Source: Mycolicibacterium flavescens (lineage in GTDB: Bacteria; Actinomycetota; Actinomycetes; Mycobacteriales; Mycobacteriaceae). Taken from it: a DNA stretch of 64,000 nucleotides. This document shows, in pieces, positions 33,379 to 42,791 of this stretch. Numbering within the stretch: the first letter of the stretch is position 1; each line of letters begins with the position of its first letter. The stretch spans positions 3,194-67,193 of the forward strand of contig NZ_MIHA01000027.1 of the NCBI RefSeq assembly GCF_001722335.1, given 5' to 3'. The notes beneath the pieces were generated by a model. That model did no database searches. It was not told the DNA's origin and saw only the letters and a list, made by a program, of their open reading frames with translations. The position numbers and the translations under genes were made by a program.

Positions 33379-33822
33379 GTGTTCCGTAAAGCGAGCATTG
33401 CGCTGGCGTCCGTGGGATGCGCAGCGATGCTGTTCCCCGTCACCGCGTCCGCCGACGCGACCGACGACTACCCGATCCCCAACCGGATGCTCAAGACGAC
33501 GTGCACGGTCGACCAGTACATGGCCGCGGTGCGCGACACCGACCCGGTGTACTTCGAGCGCTACATGATCGACTACCACAACCGGCCGGCCGATGTTCAG
33601 CAGGCCGCCCGCGACCGCATCTACTGGTTCTTCTCGCTCGACTACGCCGGTCGGCGGCAGTATTCGGAGAACACCGCGACCAACGTGTACTACGAACAGG
33701 TCGCCACCCGGTGGGGTAACTGGGCCAAGCTGTTCTTCAACAACAAGGGCGTCGTCTCGCACGGCACCGAGATTTGCCAGAACTACCCGCCGAGCCAGCC
33801 GGAGATCTGGAACTGGCGCTGA
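33379..33822 (+). CDS. Secreted DUF5078-like protein in the mmpL operon
   Basis: A 147-residue secreted protein. GTG 33379 is chosen because GAGGAG is 7 bases upstream and it begins the signal peptide FRKASIALASVGCAAMLFPVTASA-DATDDYPIPNRM. An ATG at 33352 would overlap the upstream stop and is also possible. Mature features are TTCTVDQYMAAVRDTDPVYFERYMIDYHNRPADVQQAARDRIYWFFSLDYAGRRQYSEN and a terminal Cys (EICQNYPP). Family name assigned by similarity from memory; the role is unknown. Confidence 0.8.
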   Translation: MFRKASIALASVGCAAMLFPVTASADATDDYPIPNRMLKTTCTVDQYMAAVRDTDPVYFERYMIDYHNRPADVQQAARDRIYWFFSLDYAGRRQYSENTATNVYYEQVATRWGNWAKLFFNNKGVVSHGTEICQNYPPSQPEIWNWR

Positions 33823-33834
33823 CCGCTCACCCGG

Positions 33835-35085
33835 TCAGGGCAGTCCGCCGAACAGCGGGCTGAGCACGACCTGGATCGGGTCCGGCGGAGGCAGCGGGGC
33901 CGGCAGCGCCTCGGGCGCAGCCGCAGGTGGCGGGCCGGCCGGGAGCGCCTCGGGCGCCGGAGGCGCCGGCGCCGGCAGCACGTCCGGCGGCGGGATCAGC
34001 GGTGCCGCCTCGGGTGCTGGTTCGCTGACACCCACCGGTGCCGCGGTCAGTGGTTCGGCGACGGCCGGTGCCGCGACGGCGGGTACCGCTTCCTGCGCGG
34101 CTTCGACCACCACGGCGGGCGGGGTCTCGGGCTGCACCGGAGCGGCCGCGTACTGCTGCACCACGGCCGGGGTGCGGGGCACCGACGGCACCGCGTGCAC
34201 GCTGATCGACGATGTCGCGGAATGCACGGCCACGGTGGAGGTCTCGGCGGCGGTTTCCGTCGGCGCGGGGGGTGCGTCGTCGGCGGCCAGCCCGACACCG
34301 ATCGCGAACAACGCCGAGACACCGGCCACGAGCACGGCCGCGGCCCGGGCGGGCGTGCTGAACCGCGCCCAGGGGCGTGATTCGGATGTTGTCGGGGTTT
34401 TCGGCGCCGGTACCGCCGCCGGTTCAGGTTCGGCGACCGCGGCCAGCGCCGCGCCGCGGGCGAGTGTGAGTTGCGCCTCGTCGGAGGCGATCACCGGCAT
34501 CGGTAGCGCTTCGTCGACGGTGGCGGCGACGAGTTCGAGATCACCGCGTGTGCCGAGCAGGAACAGGCTTTCCGGCTGCGCGCAGTTCACCTCGAAGACC
34601 CCGGTCAGCCAGCGCGCGATACCGTCGGCACTCTCCCGCATCTTGGTGGTCGCGGTGCGCACGGAGTTGTGCAGCACCGACACCACCGTCACGGCCGACG
34701 GCTCGACCACACACAGCGCGCACCGCTCGAATCCGAGATGCCGGCCGAACCGCCGCGCCCACTGCTGGGCAGCGTCTGCCAGCGGAACCGCGCTTACCGA
34801 GTCAAAGCCCATGTCCGACAACGATTTCAGCAGCAGCGTCGCCTTGGCTTCGACGTCGTTGCTCCACGTCAGGCCGATCAGCCGCACCTGGTGACCGCTG
34901 GCCTCCGCGATCGCGCGGGCACCGCGGGCGGCGGCTTCGTGCCTGGAGATGTCGCCGTCGGTGGGCACGTCGCCGTGCACGGTGAAGTGATCATGGTCCA
35001 GGGTCACCGCGTCGGCGCCGGATCCCTGCTGCAGCACCCAGGCAATTCCGGACGACGTCATCGACATCCCGAGCACCGTGTCCAC
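33835..35085 (-). CDS. DUF7159-type membrane protein with Pro/Ala-rich tail
   Basis: A 416-residue mycobacterial protein. The N-terminal ~190 residues (MDTVLGMSMTSSGIAWVLQQGS ... LIGLTWSNDVEAKATLLLKSL ... ARRFGRHLGFERCALCVVEPSAVTVVSVL) resemble an ASKHA-type fold without an obvious catalytic residue. One membrane segment follows at ~248-268 (RAAAVLVAGVSALFAIGVGL). The C-terminal ~145 residues are Pro/Ala-rich, low complexity and probably outside the membrane. Function unknown. It is convergent with the DUF5078 gene, 12 bp apart. Confidence 0.8.
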   Translation of the reverse strand: MDTVLGMSMTSSGIAWVLQQGSGADAVTLDHDHFTVHGDVPTDGDISRHEAAARGARAIAEASGHQVRLIGLTWSNDVEAKATLLLKSLSDMGFDSVSAVPLADAAQQWARRFGRHLGFERCALCVVEPSAVTVVSVLHNSVRTATTKMRESADGIARWLTGVFEVNCAQPESLFLLGTRGDLELVAATVDEALPMPVIASDEAQLTLARGAALAAVAEPEPAAVPAPKTPTTSESRPWARFSTPARAAAVLVAGVSALFAIGVGLAADDAPPAPTETAAETSTVAVHSATSSISVHAVPSVPRTPAVVQQYAAAPVQPETPPAVVVEAAQEAVPAVAAPAVAEPLTAAPVGVSEPAPEAAPLIPPPDVLPAPAPPAPEALPAGPPPAAAPEALPAPLPPPDPIQVVLSPLFGGLP

Positions 35086-35279
35086 GCTGCCTCACCTTCG
35101 TCGATGTTCGATTCGCTACCGCTGGGCTACCGGCGCAGCCCGGTGCGGCGAACCGAGCATAGTTTGCTCCGCGGTGCGGGGCACGCCGAAGCCGCGATGG
35201 GTTCCGGCGCTACCGCGGTTATCGCAAATATGAGTCGGGTGTTACATATGAGGCTGCTCTTGCCGATGAGGTTGCGCGG

Positions 35280-35705
35280 TTACCCGCCCGTGCCGCCTGC
35301 GCCACCGGCCCCGCCCGCTCCTCCGGCGCCACCCGCTCCACCAGCGCCGCCGGCGCCACCCGCTCCACCGGCACCGCCGGAACCGCCCGATCCACCGGCA
35401 CCACCACCGTCTTCGCCGCCCTGGCCGCCGGCGCCGCCGCGTCCACCGGCAGCGCCGTCGGGACCCGCCGGACCGTCGGCGCCGTCCCGCCCGTCGGGCC
35501 CGTGCCCTGACTGGTCAGCTGGGGTCGGTGACATCGGCGGGGTGGTCGTCCGAGGCGGCGGAGAAGTGGACGGACTCGACGTCACCGGCGTCGTCGACGG
35601 TTCGGTAGGTGCCGGCCCGGAGTCACAGGCCGTCATCGTCAAAAGGCCCACGACCGCCACGAGCGCGCAGCGCGCCCCGCCCACGAACATCCGTTGCTGC
35701 GACAT
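35280..35705 (-). CDS. Gly-rich collagen-like lipoprotein
   Basis: A 141-residue protein starting at ATG 35705 (GGGGGAG lies six bases upstream). The signal peptide is ARCALVAVVGLLTMTAC with lipobox TMTAC, so it is a probable diacylglyceryl-anchored lipoprotein. A Pro/Thr-rich linker is followed by DGRDGADGPAGPDGAAG (collagen-like G-x-y spacing) and a tail of many GGA repeats. The repeat is unlike the surrounding genes and may be length-variable. It is not a PE_PGRS protein: no PE domain and it has a lipobox. Confidence 0.65.
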   Translation of the reverse strand: MSQQRMFVGGARCALVAVVGLLTMTACDSGPAPTEPSTTPVTSSPSTSPPPRTTTPPMSPTPADQSGHGPDGRDGADGPAGPDGAAGGRGGAGGQGGEDGGGAGGSGGSGGAGGAGGAGGAGGAGGAGGAGGAGGAGGTGG

Positions 35706-35999
35706 CCTCATCTCCCCCATGGCGCCACGGTAACGGAGTTTGCCGGGCGAAAGCTCGGTTAACGTCGTAGTAAATTCGCCTGCCGAGTTGTCGAACGCGC
35801 GGGGTTCGGCGCCGACGGCCCCGATTCCGCCACGCGGGCGGCGCATCCACCCCGCGCCGAGACCCGCCGCCGCGGAATTGGTTAAATAAGCTGCGCAGTT
35901 CGCTGCGAACGCGATTTCTGACTACCCGCCCGACTCCTTCTTCTGGTAGGACTGAGGCGGTCCTAACAACGCCGGGAGGAGCTCCGCCGAGGTGAACTG

Positions 36000-38870
36000 G
36001 TGAGCGCCCCAACCCAGCACGCCGCCCCGACCGAGCACGATCGCCGGTCCTTGCTGGCCACATGGATCCGCCGACTGTCGATCCCGATCATGATCGGGTG
36101 GGTGCTGCTCATCGCGGTGCTGAACGTCAGCGTCCCGCAGCTCGAGGTCGTCGGGCAGCTGCGGTCTGTGTCGATGAGCCCGTCCGAAGCGCCTTCGGTG
36201 ATCGCGATGCAGCGCGTCGGCAAGGTCTTCGAGGAGTTCGAGTCCGACAGCGCGGCGATGATCGTGCTGGAAGGCGAACAGCCGCTCGACGACGAGGCGC
36301 GCAGCTATTACAACCGGCTCGTCGCCGCGCTCGAGGCCGACGACAAACACGTCGAGCACATCCAGGACTTCTGGGGCGACCCGCTGACCGAAGCGGCGGC
36401 GGTCAGCGCCGACGGCAAGGCGGTCTACGTCCAGGCCTATCTCGCGGGCAACATGGGCGAGGCGCTGTCGAACGAGTCGGTGGAGGCGGTCAAGCAGATC
36501 GTCGACGGGCTACCCCCGCCGCCCGGGCTGAAGGTCTTCGTCACCGGCGGCTCGGCCCTGGTCGCCGACCAACAGATCGCCAGCGACCGCAGCATCCGGA
36601 TCATCGAGTACGTCACGTTCGCGGTCATCATCACGATGCTGCTGCTGGTGTACCGGTCGATCGTGACGGTGCTGATCACGCTGGTGATGGTGGTCCTGGC
36701 GCTGGCGGCCACCCGCGGCGTCGTGGCCTTCCTCGGGTATCACGAGCTGATCGGGCTGTCGACGTTCGCGACCAACCTTCTGGTGACGCTCGCAATCGCC
36801 GCCTCGACCGACTACGCGATCTTCCTCATCGGGCGCTATCAGGAGGCGCGCACGGTCGGCGAGGATCGGCTGACGGCGTACCACACGATGTTCCACGGCA
36901 CCGCGCATGTGGTGCTGGGCTCCGGTATGACGATCGCCGGCGCGACGTTCTGCCTGTCGTTCACCCGGCTGCCGTACTTCCAGTCGCTGGGTGTGCCGCT
37001 GGCCGTGGGTATGACCACCGCGGTGTTCGTCGCCCTGACACTGGGCCCGGCGATCATCACCGTCGCCAGCCGCTTCGGGCTGCTCGAACCCAAACGCGCG
37101 ATGCGGATCCGGGGTTGGCGCAAGATCGGTGCCCTGATCGTCCGCTGGCCGGGCCCTGTGCTGCTCGCGACGGTGTTCCTGTCGCTGATCGGGCTGCTGG
37201 CGTTGCCCGGGTACCAACCCAACTACAACGACCGGCTGTACCTTCCGCCGGATCTGCCTGCCAACGAAGGATTCGCGGCGGCCGAGCGGCATTTCTCGCC
37301 TGCCACCATGAACCCCGAGTTGCTGCTCATCGAAAGCGATCACGACCTGCGCAACTCGGCGGACTTCCTGGTGATCGACAAGATCGCCAAGGCGGTCTTC
37401 CGGGTACCGGGCATCTCGCGGGTGCAGGCGATCACCCGCCCCAACGGCAAACCGATCGAGTTCAGCACCATTCCGGCCCAGCTCAGCCTCAGCGGTGTCA
37501 ACCAGGAGCTGAACCAGAAGTACATGGACGACCGTATGGCCGACATGCTGGTCCAGGCCGAGGAGATGCAGGTCAACATCGACACGATGACCCGCATGAT
37601 GTCGCTGATGGGTGAGATGAACGCCACCACCCACCACATGGTCGAGAAGACCCGCACCATGACCGTCGACATCACCGAACTGCGGGACTACATCTCGAAT
37701 TTCGATGACTTCTTCCGGCCCATCCGCAACTACTTCTACTGGGAACCGCACTGCTACAACATCCCGGTCTGCTCGTCGATGCGGTCGATCTTCGATGTCA
37801 TCGACGGCACCAACCTGATGACCGAGAACGTGCAGGAGCTGCTTCCCGACCTCGAACGGCTCGACAAGCTGATGCCGCAGATGCTCGCGCTGATGCCATC
37901 GCAGATCGAGACGATGGAGAAGATGAAGCAGATGATGCTGACGATGCATTCCACCCAGAACGGGATGCAACAGCAGCAGGCCGCGCTGAGCGAGAACCAG
38001 TCGGCGATGGGCGATGCGTTCAACGACTCGTGGAATGACGACACGTTCTATCTGCCGCCGGAGATCTTCGACAACGAAGAGTTCAAGCGCGGTATGGAGA
38101 ACTTCATCTCCCCCAACGGGCATGCGGTGCGAATGATCGTCCAGCACGAGGGCGATCCGCTCTCCGCCGACGGCATCGACCGCATCGACGCGATCAAGCA
38201 GGCCGCCAAGGAAGCGATCAAGGGCACCCCGCTGGAAGGTTCCACGATCTACATCGGCGGCACGGCGTCGGCGTTCAAGGACATGCAGGAGGGCAACAAC
38301 TACGACCTGATGATCGCGGGCATCCTCGCGCTGGCGCTGATCTTCACGATCATGCTGATCATCACCCGCAGCCTGATCGCCGCGGCGGTCATCGTGGGCA
38401 CCGTGGTGCTGTCTCTCGGCGCGTCGTTCGGCCTGTCGATCCTGGTGTGGCAGCACATCCTGGGCATCGAACTGCAGTTCATGGTCATGGCGATGGCGGT
38501 GATCATCCTGTTGGCCGTCGGCGCCGACTACAACCTGCTGTTGGTGGCGCGGTTGAAGGAGGAGATCCACGCCGGTCTGAACACCGGGATCATCCGGGCG
38601 ATGGGCGGCAGCGGCTCGGTGGTGACCGCCGCGGGTCTGGTGTTCGCGTTCACGATGATCTCGATGGTGGTCAGTGAGTTGACCGTCGTCGCGCAGATGG
38701 GCACGACGATCGGTATGGGCCTGTTGTTCGACACGTTGGTGATCCGCGCGTTCATGACGCCGTCGATCGCCGCGCTGCTGGGCCGGTGGTTCTGGTGGCC
38801 GCAGTTCGTCAGGGCCCGCCCGAAGCCGGTGCCGTGGCCGACACCGACAACGACGCGCACCGACGCCTGA
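36000..38870 (+). CDS. Second MmpL-family RND transporter
   Basis: A 956-residue paralogue of the mmpL at 30129, similar along the whole length (for example [11 protein letters not shown] and [16 protein letters not shown] are identical in both). Proton-relay pairs are D271-Y272 and D843-Y844. The periplasmic CYNIPVC cysteines are retained. No mmpS is visible upstream; the gene starts at GTG 36000 after GGAGGAG (35975-35981) too far for a usual site, with GAGGTG nearer. The two mmpLs probably arose by tandem duplication with insertion of unrelated genes between them. Confidence 0.95.
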   Translation: MSAPTQHAAPTEHDRRSLLATWIRRLSIPIMIGWVLLIAVLNVSVPQLEVVGQLRSVSMSPSEAPSVIAMQRVGKVFEEFESDSAAMIVLEGEQPLDDEARSYYNRLVAALEADDKHVEHIQDFWGDPLTEAAAVSADGKAVYVQAYLAGNMGEALSNESVEAVKQIVDGLPPPPGLKVFVTGGSALVADQQIASDRSIRIIEYVTFAVIITMLLLVYRSIVTVLITLVMVVLALAATRGVVAFLGYHELIGLSTFATNLLVTLAIAASTDYAIFLIGRYQEARTVGEDRLTAYHTMFHGTAHVVLGSGMTIAGATFCLSFTRLPYFQSLGVPLAVGMTTAVFVALTLGPAIITVASRFGLLEPKRAMRIRGWRKIGALIVRWPGPVLLATVFLSLIGLLALPGYQPNYNDRLYLPPDLPANEGFAAAERHFSPATMNPELLLIESDHDLRNSADFLVIDKIAKAVFRVPGISRVQAITRPNGKPIEFSTIPAQLSLSGVNQELNQKYMDDRMADMLVQAEEMQVNIDTMTRMMSLMGEMNATTHHMVEKTRTMTVDITELRDYISNFDDFFRPIRNYFYWEPHCYNIPVCSSMRSIFDVIDGTNLMTENVQELLPDLERLDKLMPQMLALMPSQIETMEKMKQMMLTMHSTQNGMQQQQAALSENQSAMGDAFNDSWNDDTFYLPPEIFDNEEFKRGMENFISPNGHAVRMIVQHEGDPLSADGIDRIDAIKQAAKEAIKGTPLEGSTIYIGGTASAFKDMQEGNNYDLMIAGILALALIFTIMLIITRSLIAAAVIVGTVVLSLGASFGLSILVWQHILGIELQFMVMAMAVIILLAVGADYNLLLVARLKEEIHAGLNTGIIRAMGGSGSVVTAAGLVFAFTMISMVVSELTVVAQMGTTIGMGLLFDTLVIRAFMTPSIAALLGRWFWWPQFVRARPKPVPWPTPTTTRTDA

Positions 38871-38874
38871 CCCG

Positions 38875-40170
38875 TCAAGCCTTGGCGCGCAGGCAGATCC
38901 GCGCGGTGGCGGCGGTGCCGACGAAACAGCCGAGCATGGTCCATCCGGTCGGCCCGGTCAGACCGTTCTTGGCCAGCAGCAGCAGCGCCACCCCGGCGGC
39001 GATCACCAGCACGCCCGCCGCCGCGGACCGCGCGCCTGTGCCGGAAGCCGGTGCGTCCCACCACGGCAGCCGGCGATGCTCGAGCGGTGACAGCAGGCGG
39101 AACATCGCGAACATCACCACCGCGAACACCGCGGCCCGCAGGGCCAGGCGGCCCCAAAAGCCCGCCGCGTCAACGTCATAGGCGTCCAGGCCGACGGCGT
39201 GCAGCGAGAACGCGGCGATCGCGATCGCGACGATGTGCCACAGGTACAGCGTCATCGCTCCCCCATTGCCGACGGCCACCGCGTACCAGACGCGGGGCCG
39301 CTGCGCCCACCGCGCAATAGCGCCGGCGGCGGCGACGAACGCGCACGACATCCACGTGCAGTGCAGGGCGAGCAGCAGGGTGGGCGGTGAGACGTTGGAC
39401 AACTGCTCGGTGCCGGTGACGACGAGCGACACCTCGTAGGGCCCGACCATCGCCAGCGTGATCTGCGCGGCCAGCGCACCGACCGCAACCGCGAGCGCCG
39501 TGCGGCGGCCGATCAGCCGCCGGGCGTAGGCGACGCCGATGACGACGGGAATGAGCCAGACCACGACGAAGTTGGCGACGCCGGCCATGGCGGTGCCGGT
39601 CGCGATACGGATGGTGTCGTTGAGCGCGGCGGCGGCGATGAGGCCGGCGACGACGGCGGCGGTGGCGCGCCCGCTGTCGAGGCGGGTCAGCAGCGGAACG
39701 AACGCGAGCACGACGAGGTAGACGCCGAGGAACCACAGCAGCGCGACGGATTCGCGGCCCAGATCGGCGGCGGATTCCGCACCGAGGGTCAGTCCGACGA
39801 CGAACAAGGCCGCCGACCACACCGCGAGATACCAGAACACCGGCCGGCACAGTCGCTGTGCGCGGGTGAACAACCACGACCCCCACGCCCGTCCGGTGTG
39901 CCAGCCGTAGGCGCCCGCGGCGCCGCCGGCCAGAAAGAACAGCGGCATCACCTGGACCACCCAGGTGATCGGCGTGAGGGTCGGGATCTCGCCGAGGATG
40001 TTGCCGATCCGGACACCGCCGGTGTCGATGGTGGCCAGCAGCAGCGCGCAGTGCCCGAAGATCACGACGACGAGCGCGCCGAGTCGGGCGACGTCGATGG
40101 CGCGGTCGCGGTCCGGCGGGGTGTCGGCGGCGAACTTCTCGGCGCGGGACACAGGAGTGGTCAGCGGCAT
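38875..40170 (-). CDS. Membrane acyltransferase (acyltransferase-3 family)
   Basis: A 431-residue integral membrane protein with about ten hydrophobic segments. The opening DRDRAIDVARLGALVVVIFGHCALLL and VQVMPLFFLAGGAAGAYGWH match the acyltransferase-3/DUF1624 family pattern, which acylates sugars or glycolipids at the membrane. ATG 40170 is taken as start. It converges with the mmpL gene with only 4 bp between, so a role in modifying an exported lipid is possible (inference). Confidence 0.82.
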   Translation of the reverse strand: MPLTTPVSRAEKFAADTPPDRDRAIDVARLGALVVVIFGHCALLLATIDTGGVRIGNILGEIPTLTPITWVVQVMPLFFLAGGAAGAYGWHTGRAWGSWLFTRAQRLCRPVFWYLAVWSAALFVVGLTLGAESAADLGRESVALLWFLGVYLVVLAFVPLLTRLDSGRATAAVVAGLIAAAALNDTIRIATGTAMAGVANFVVVWLIPVVIGVAYARRLIGRRTALAVAVGALAAQITLAMVGPYEVSLVVTGTEQLSNVSPPTLLLALHCTWMSCAFVAAAGAIARWAQRPRVWYAVAVGNGGAMTLYLWHIVAIAIAAFSLHAVGLDAYDVDAAGFWGRLALRAAVFAVVMFAMFRLLSPLEHRRLPWWDAPASGTGARSAAAGVLVIAAGVALLLLAKNGLTGPTGWTMLGCFVGTAATARICLRAKA

Positions 40171-40238
40171 GCGTTCAGCATGCCCGCGTAGGTGGTCGGC
40201 GACCATGAGTAGTACTACGTGTCGCGCCCCGTGCGCGT

Positions 40239-40556
40239 TCAGGGCAGACGGGTGAGCACGGGCAGCTTGCCGGCCGGCAGGTTCGGGCGCACGCTGGCGC
40301 CGTTGCGCTGGGGCGCGGTGGTGGTCGTGATCTTGCCGCCGCGGCAGGACACGATCTTGCCGTCGACGAAGACGTCCTGACCGTCGTCGATCGGGATGGG
40401 GTAGCCGTCGGCGTCGGTGTAGGTGCAGCCGCCTCCGCCGGGGGTCGGGTCGTTGTCGACGGCGTAGGCGGTTGCCGGGGTGAGCACGAGCACGGCGAGC
40501 GCGCCCGCGAGCGTGGCGGCGTAGCGGAGTCGGGAGACGGTGGTCGGCTTGTTCAT
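40239..40556 (-). CDS. Small secreted hypothetical protein, 105 aa
   Basis: ATG 40556 opens a signal peptide (RYAATLAGALAVLVLTPATAYA-VDNDPTPGGGGCTYTD). The mature part contains CTYTDADGYPIPIDDGQDVFVDGKIVSCRGGKI, with two cysteines in a compact beta-rich stretch. It ends in a basic unfolded tail. It is likely exported; I recognise no family. Confidence 0.7.
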   Translation of the reverse strand: MNKPTTVSRLRYAATLAGALAVLVLTPATAYAVDNDPTPGGGGCTYTDADGYPIPIDDGQDVFVDGKIVSCRGGKITTTTAPQRNGASVRPNLPAGKLPVLTRLP

Positions 40557-40859
40557 CGGAGTTCCTCTCGTGGTGGTGGCGTGATGAGAGAAATGATTCC
40601 GATTCGACCGAGCGTTCGTAATCTCCGGCGGGCCAGTTTTGGGCCGCGCGAGGGTAGGTTTTCCTATCCCCGCGGCAAGTGCGGGAATTGGCCTGCACGG
40701 CAACGACTTCGTCCGCCGAATCGTTACCGCATGCGGTGCGCATCGTTACCCGAAACTCTGCCCGATATCGCCGAGTCAGCGCCCGTCGTGGTGGACGATG
40801 GGTTTCGTCGCGATGGACGGGGACATCGCCACGGTGACCGGTTGGATGGGGAGGGAGCT
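40557..40859. other. 303-bp divergent intergenic region
   Basis: The gap between the divergent 40556 and 40860 starts holds no convincing gene. It has AT-richer DNA at 40579-40600 and a short hairpin GGGTAGG-TTTT-CCTATCC (40652-40669, one G-U pair). Two near-copies of ATCGTTACC occur (40721-40731 and 40742-40751). It likely contains promoters for both flanking secreted/lipoprotein genes. GAGGGAG at 40851-40857 may serve the right-hand start. Confidence 0.5.
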
Positions 40860-41546
40860 ATGCGCCGACCGACGGCGGTTCTCGGTGCCGCGATGGTGTG
40901 CGTACTGGTCAGCGGATGCGCGCAGACGGTCAGCAATGCGGTGTCGACGACGACCACCCGCTCGATGATCCCGCGCCCGCTGGTGGAGCGGGAATTGCCC
41001 GAACTGCTGCTGCGCCCCGAGCAGGTGGACGCCGCGATGGGAGCCACCGACATGACCGTGACAAGCACGCAGACCGCGATGTCCGACAACAGCGCCACGA
41101 TGGCGCCGCGCGAGTGCCTGGCGGTCGACGGTGCGGCCGAGGCGCCGGTGTACGCCGGCAGCGGCGCGACCGCCTCGCGTGATCAGAGCCTCAACGACGG
41201 CGACGACTTCGCGCACTACCTCAAGCAGGCGGTCGTGCTGTTCCCGCTGGTGCGCAACGCTCGCGCGTTCTTCGACGCGTCCGCGCAGCAGTGGCAGGCG
41301 TGCCGCGAGTACACGCATCTGCAGAGCGGCACGCGCTGGACCGTCGGGCAGGCGGCGACGGGTAACGACGTGCTCAGCGTCGTCACGAGGATGAACGATG
41401 CCGCGGCGCCGGGGTGGGCGTGCGAACGGGCGCTGGCGCTGCGGAACAACATCGTCGTCGACGTCAACACGTGCAGCGCGACGCCGGAGGACTCGGCGGT
41501 GCGGATCGCCAACCAGATCGGGGAGAAGGTCGCCGCGCGGTGGTGA
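40860..41546 (+). CDS. PknH-type extracellular sensor domain lipoprotein
   Basis: A 228-residue lipoprotein. Signal peptide AVLGAAMVCVLVSGC with lipobox VSGC. The mature domain resembles the extracellular PknH-like sensor (PF14032): ELPELLLRPEQVDAAMG, ECLAVDGAAEAPVYAGSG, WQACREYTH and ACERALALRNNIVVDVNTCSAT, with paired cysteines. Such domains are also found free, as LpqQ/LppH-like lipoproteins. It is probably anchored to the outer face of the membrane. No kinase is adjacent. Confidence 0.85.
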   Translation: MRRPTAVLGAAMVCVLVSGCAQTVSNAVSTTTTRSMIPRPLVERELPELLLRPEQVDAAMGATDMTVTSTQTAMSDNSATMAPRECLAVDGAAEAPVYAGSGATASRDQSLNDGDDFAHYLKQAVVLFPLVRNARAFFDASAQQWQACREYTHLQSGTRWTVGQAATGNDVLSVVTRMNDAAAPGWACERALALRNNIVVDVNTCSATPEDSAVRIANQIGEKVAARW

Positions 41547-41612
41547 GCGATTCGTGCGAAGCGCACGCGGGTACTTCTCCCCCGTCCACGCGGAGGTGGG
41601 AAGGCGGCAACG

Positions 41613-41891
41613 ATGGCTGATCAGGACAACGACGACGGCGGCCGGTGGGATGTCGGCGCCAAGGACGGTGTGGTGTACGTCGAACGGCGCAGCGAAGACA
41701 ACCAACCGGTGTTCAGCGACCAGCTCGAACCCGACGACGCACGTCAGCTCGCGGGATTGTTGACGAAGTTCGCGGATAAGGCGCAGGCCGCCGGCTCCGA
41801 CGACTCAGACTCGGACGACGAATCCGATGACGACGACTCCAAGGACGAGTCTGACGACGATTCGGACTCAGACGACGACAAGGACGACTAG
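41613..41891 (+). CDS. Small acidic protein with Asp/Ser tail, 92 aa
   Basis: A 92-residue protein. The first ~55 residues (GRWDVGAKDGVVYVERRSEDNQPVFSDQLEPDDARQLAGLLTKFADKAQAA) look folded. The remaining ~30 are almost only Asp and Ser (with few Glu/Lys), a highly charged disordered tail that could be phosphorylated or bind metal. GGGAAGG precedes ATG 41613. Its stop TAG shares bases with the stop of the next, convergent gene (CTAG at 41888-41891). Confidence 0.65.
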   Translation: MADQDNDDGGRWDVGAKDGVVYVERRSEDNQPVFSDQLEPDDARQLAGLLTKFADKAQAAGSDDSDSDDESDDDDSKDESDDDSDSDDDKDD

Positions 41892-42508
41892 CGGGCGCTC
41901 ATGTCGCCCGTGGCCGGGATGCCCTCGGCGCGCGCGTAGCGGATGTAGACGGTTCCGGTCGGGCTGACCGCCGGCGGGTCGACCAGCGTGAGATTCGTCG
42001 GGACCGCGCCGCCGTCGAACACCTTCTTGCCGACGCCCAGCACGATCGGATGGATCCACAGGTCGATGCGGTCGAAGAGTTTGTCGCGCAGCAGCGTCTG
42101 GACCAGATCGAGGCTGCCGACGACCTTGATGTTCTCGTGCCGGTCGCGGATCTCGTGGACGGCCGCGGCCAGATCGGGTCCCAGGTGGGTCGACCCGGCC
42201 CACGAGAGGTCGGGGGTGCCGCGGGAGGCGACGTACTTCGGGATCTTGTTGAACAGCCGGGCGATGCCGTCGTCGGTGCCGCCTTCCTGGTGCGGCCAGT
42301 GCGCGGCGAAGATGTCGTAGGTGCGCCGGCCCAGCACCAGTGCGTCGGTGCCCTGATAGGCGGCGTCGACCTGGGCGCCGGTGACCTCGTCGATCAGGGG
42401 CGCCTGCCAGCCGCCGAACGGGAAGCCGTCCGGATCCTCGTCCGGCCCGCCGGGCGCCTGGCCGACAAGGTCGAGCGTCGCGAACAGTTCGAGGTAGATG
42501 AGGCCCAT
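41888..42508 (-). CDS. Dihydrofolate-reductase-fold (RibD C-terminal) family protein
   Basis: A 206-residue reductase-fold protein: MGLIYLELFATLDLVGQAPG, TDALVLGRRTYDIFAAHWP, NIKVVGSLDLVQTLLRDKLFDRIDLWIHPIVLGVGKKVF. These match the PF01872 pattern of NADPH-dependent reductases related to RibD. In mycobacteria such proteins are used as drug- or riboflavin-related reductases; its substrate is unknown. A hairpin terminator (42585-42616) separates it from tRNA-Pro. Confidence 0.88.
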   Translation of the reverse strand: MGLIYLELFATLDLVGQAPGGPDEDPDGFPFGGWQAPLIDEVTGAQVDAAYQGTDALVLGRRTYDIFAAHWPHQEGGTDDGIARLFNKIPKYVASRGTPDLSWAGSTHLGPDLAAAVHEIRDRHENIKVVGSLDLVQTLLRDKLFDRIDLWIHPIVLGVGKKVFDGGAVPTNLTLVDPPAVSPTGTVYIRYARAEGIPATGDMSAR

Positions 42509-42584
42509 GCCCGTGCTCCTGAGGTCGATGCTGCGGTCGGAGAGGTAGACCGACGGGCGGCCCCGGACTCATCGGGAATGCGGA

Positions 42585-42616
42585 AGAGGCGGCCCGGAGT
42601 TCCGGAACCGCCTCTG
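42585..42616 (-). terminator. Hairpin downstream of tRNA-Pro
   Basis: AGAGGCGG (42585-42592) pairs with CCGCCTCT (42609-42616), an 8-bp perfect stem, with partial pairing inside the loop. It lies 16 bp after the tRNA 3' end in the transcription direction. There is no U-run, as usual in mycobacteria. Confidence 0.6.
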
Positions 42617-42632
42617 ATCTCGCAATTCGCGT

Positions 42633-42706
<74 letters not shown>

Positions 42707-42791
42707 GCGCTGCCGAGGATCGCCCGGCAGCGGTCGAAATGTTACCCCAGCACACCCGCGCGATCCCAACCGCCGCACGGGGTACTCCGCT

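Noticed and set aside
35280..35705. PE_PGRS protein
   Set aside because: The Gly-Ala repeats look similar but there is no PE domain; the protein has a lipobox signal peptide instead.
35956..36003. Small frame ending in TGA that overlaps the GTG of the second mmpL, a possible lost mmpS
   Set aside because: Only 15 codons are open before an upstream stop; no MmpS-like sequence is present.
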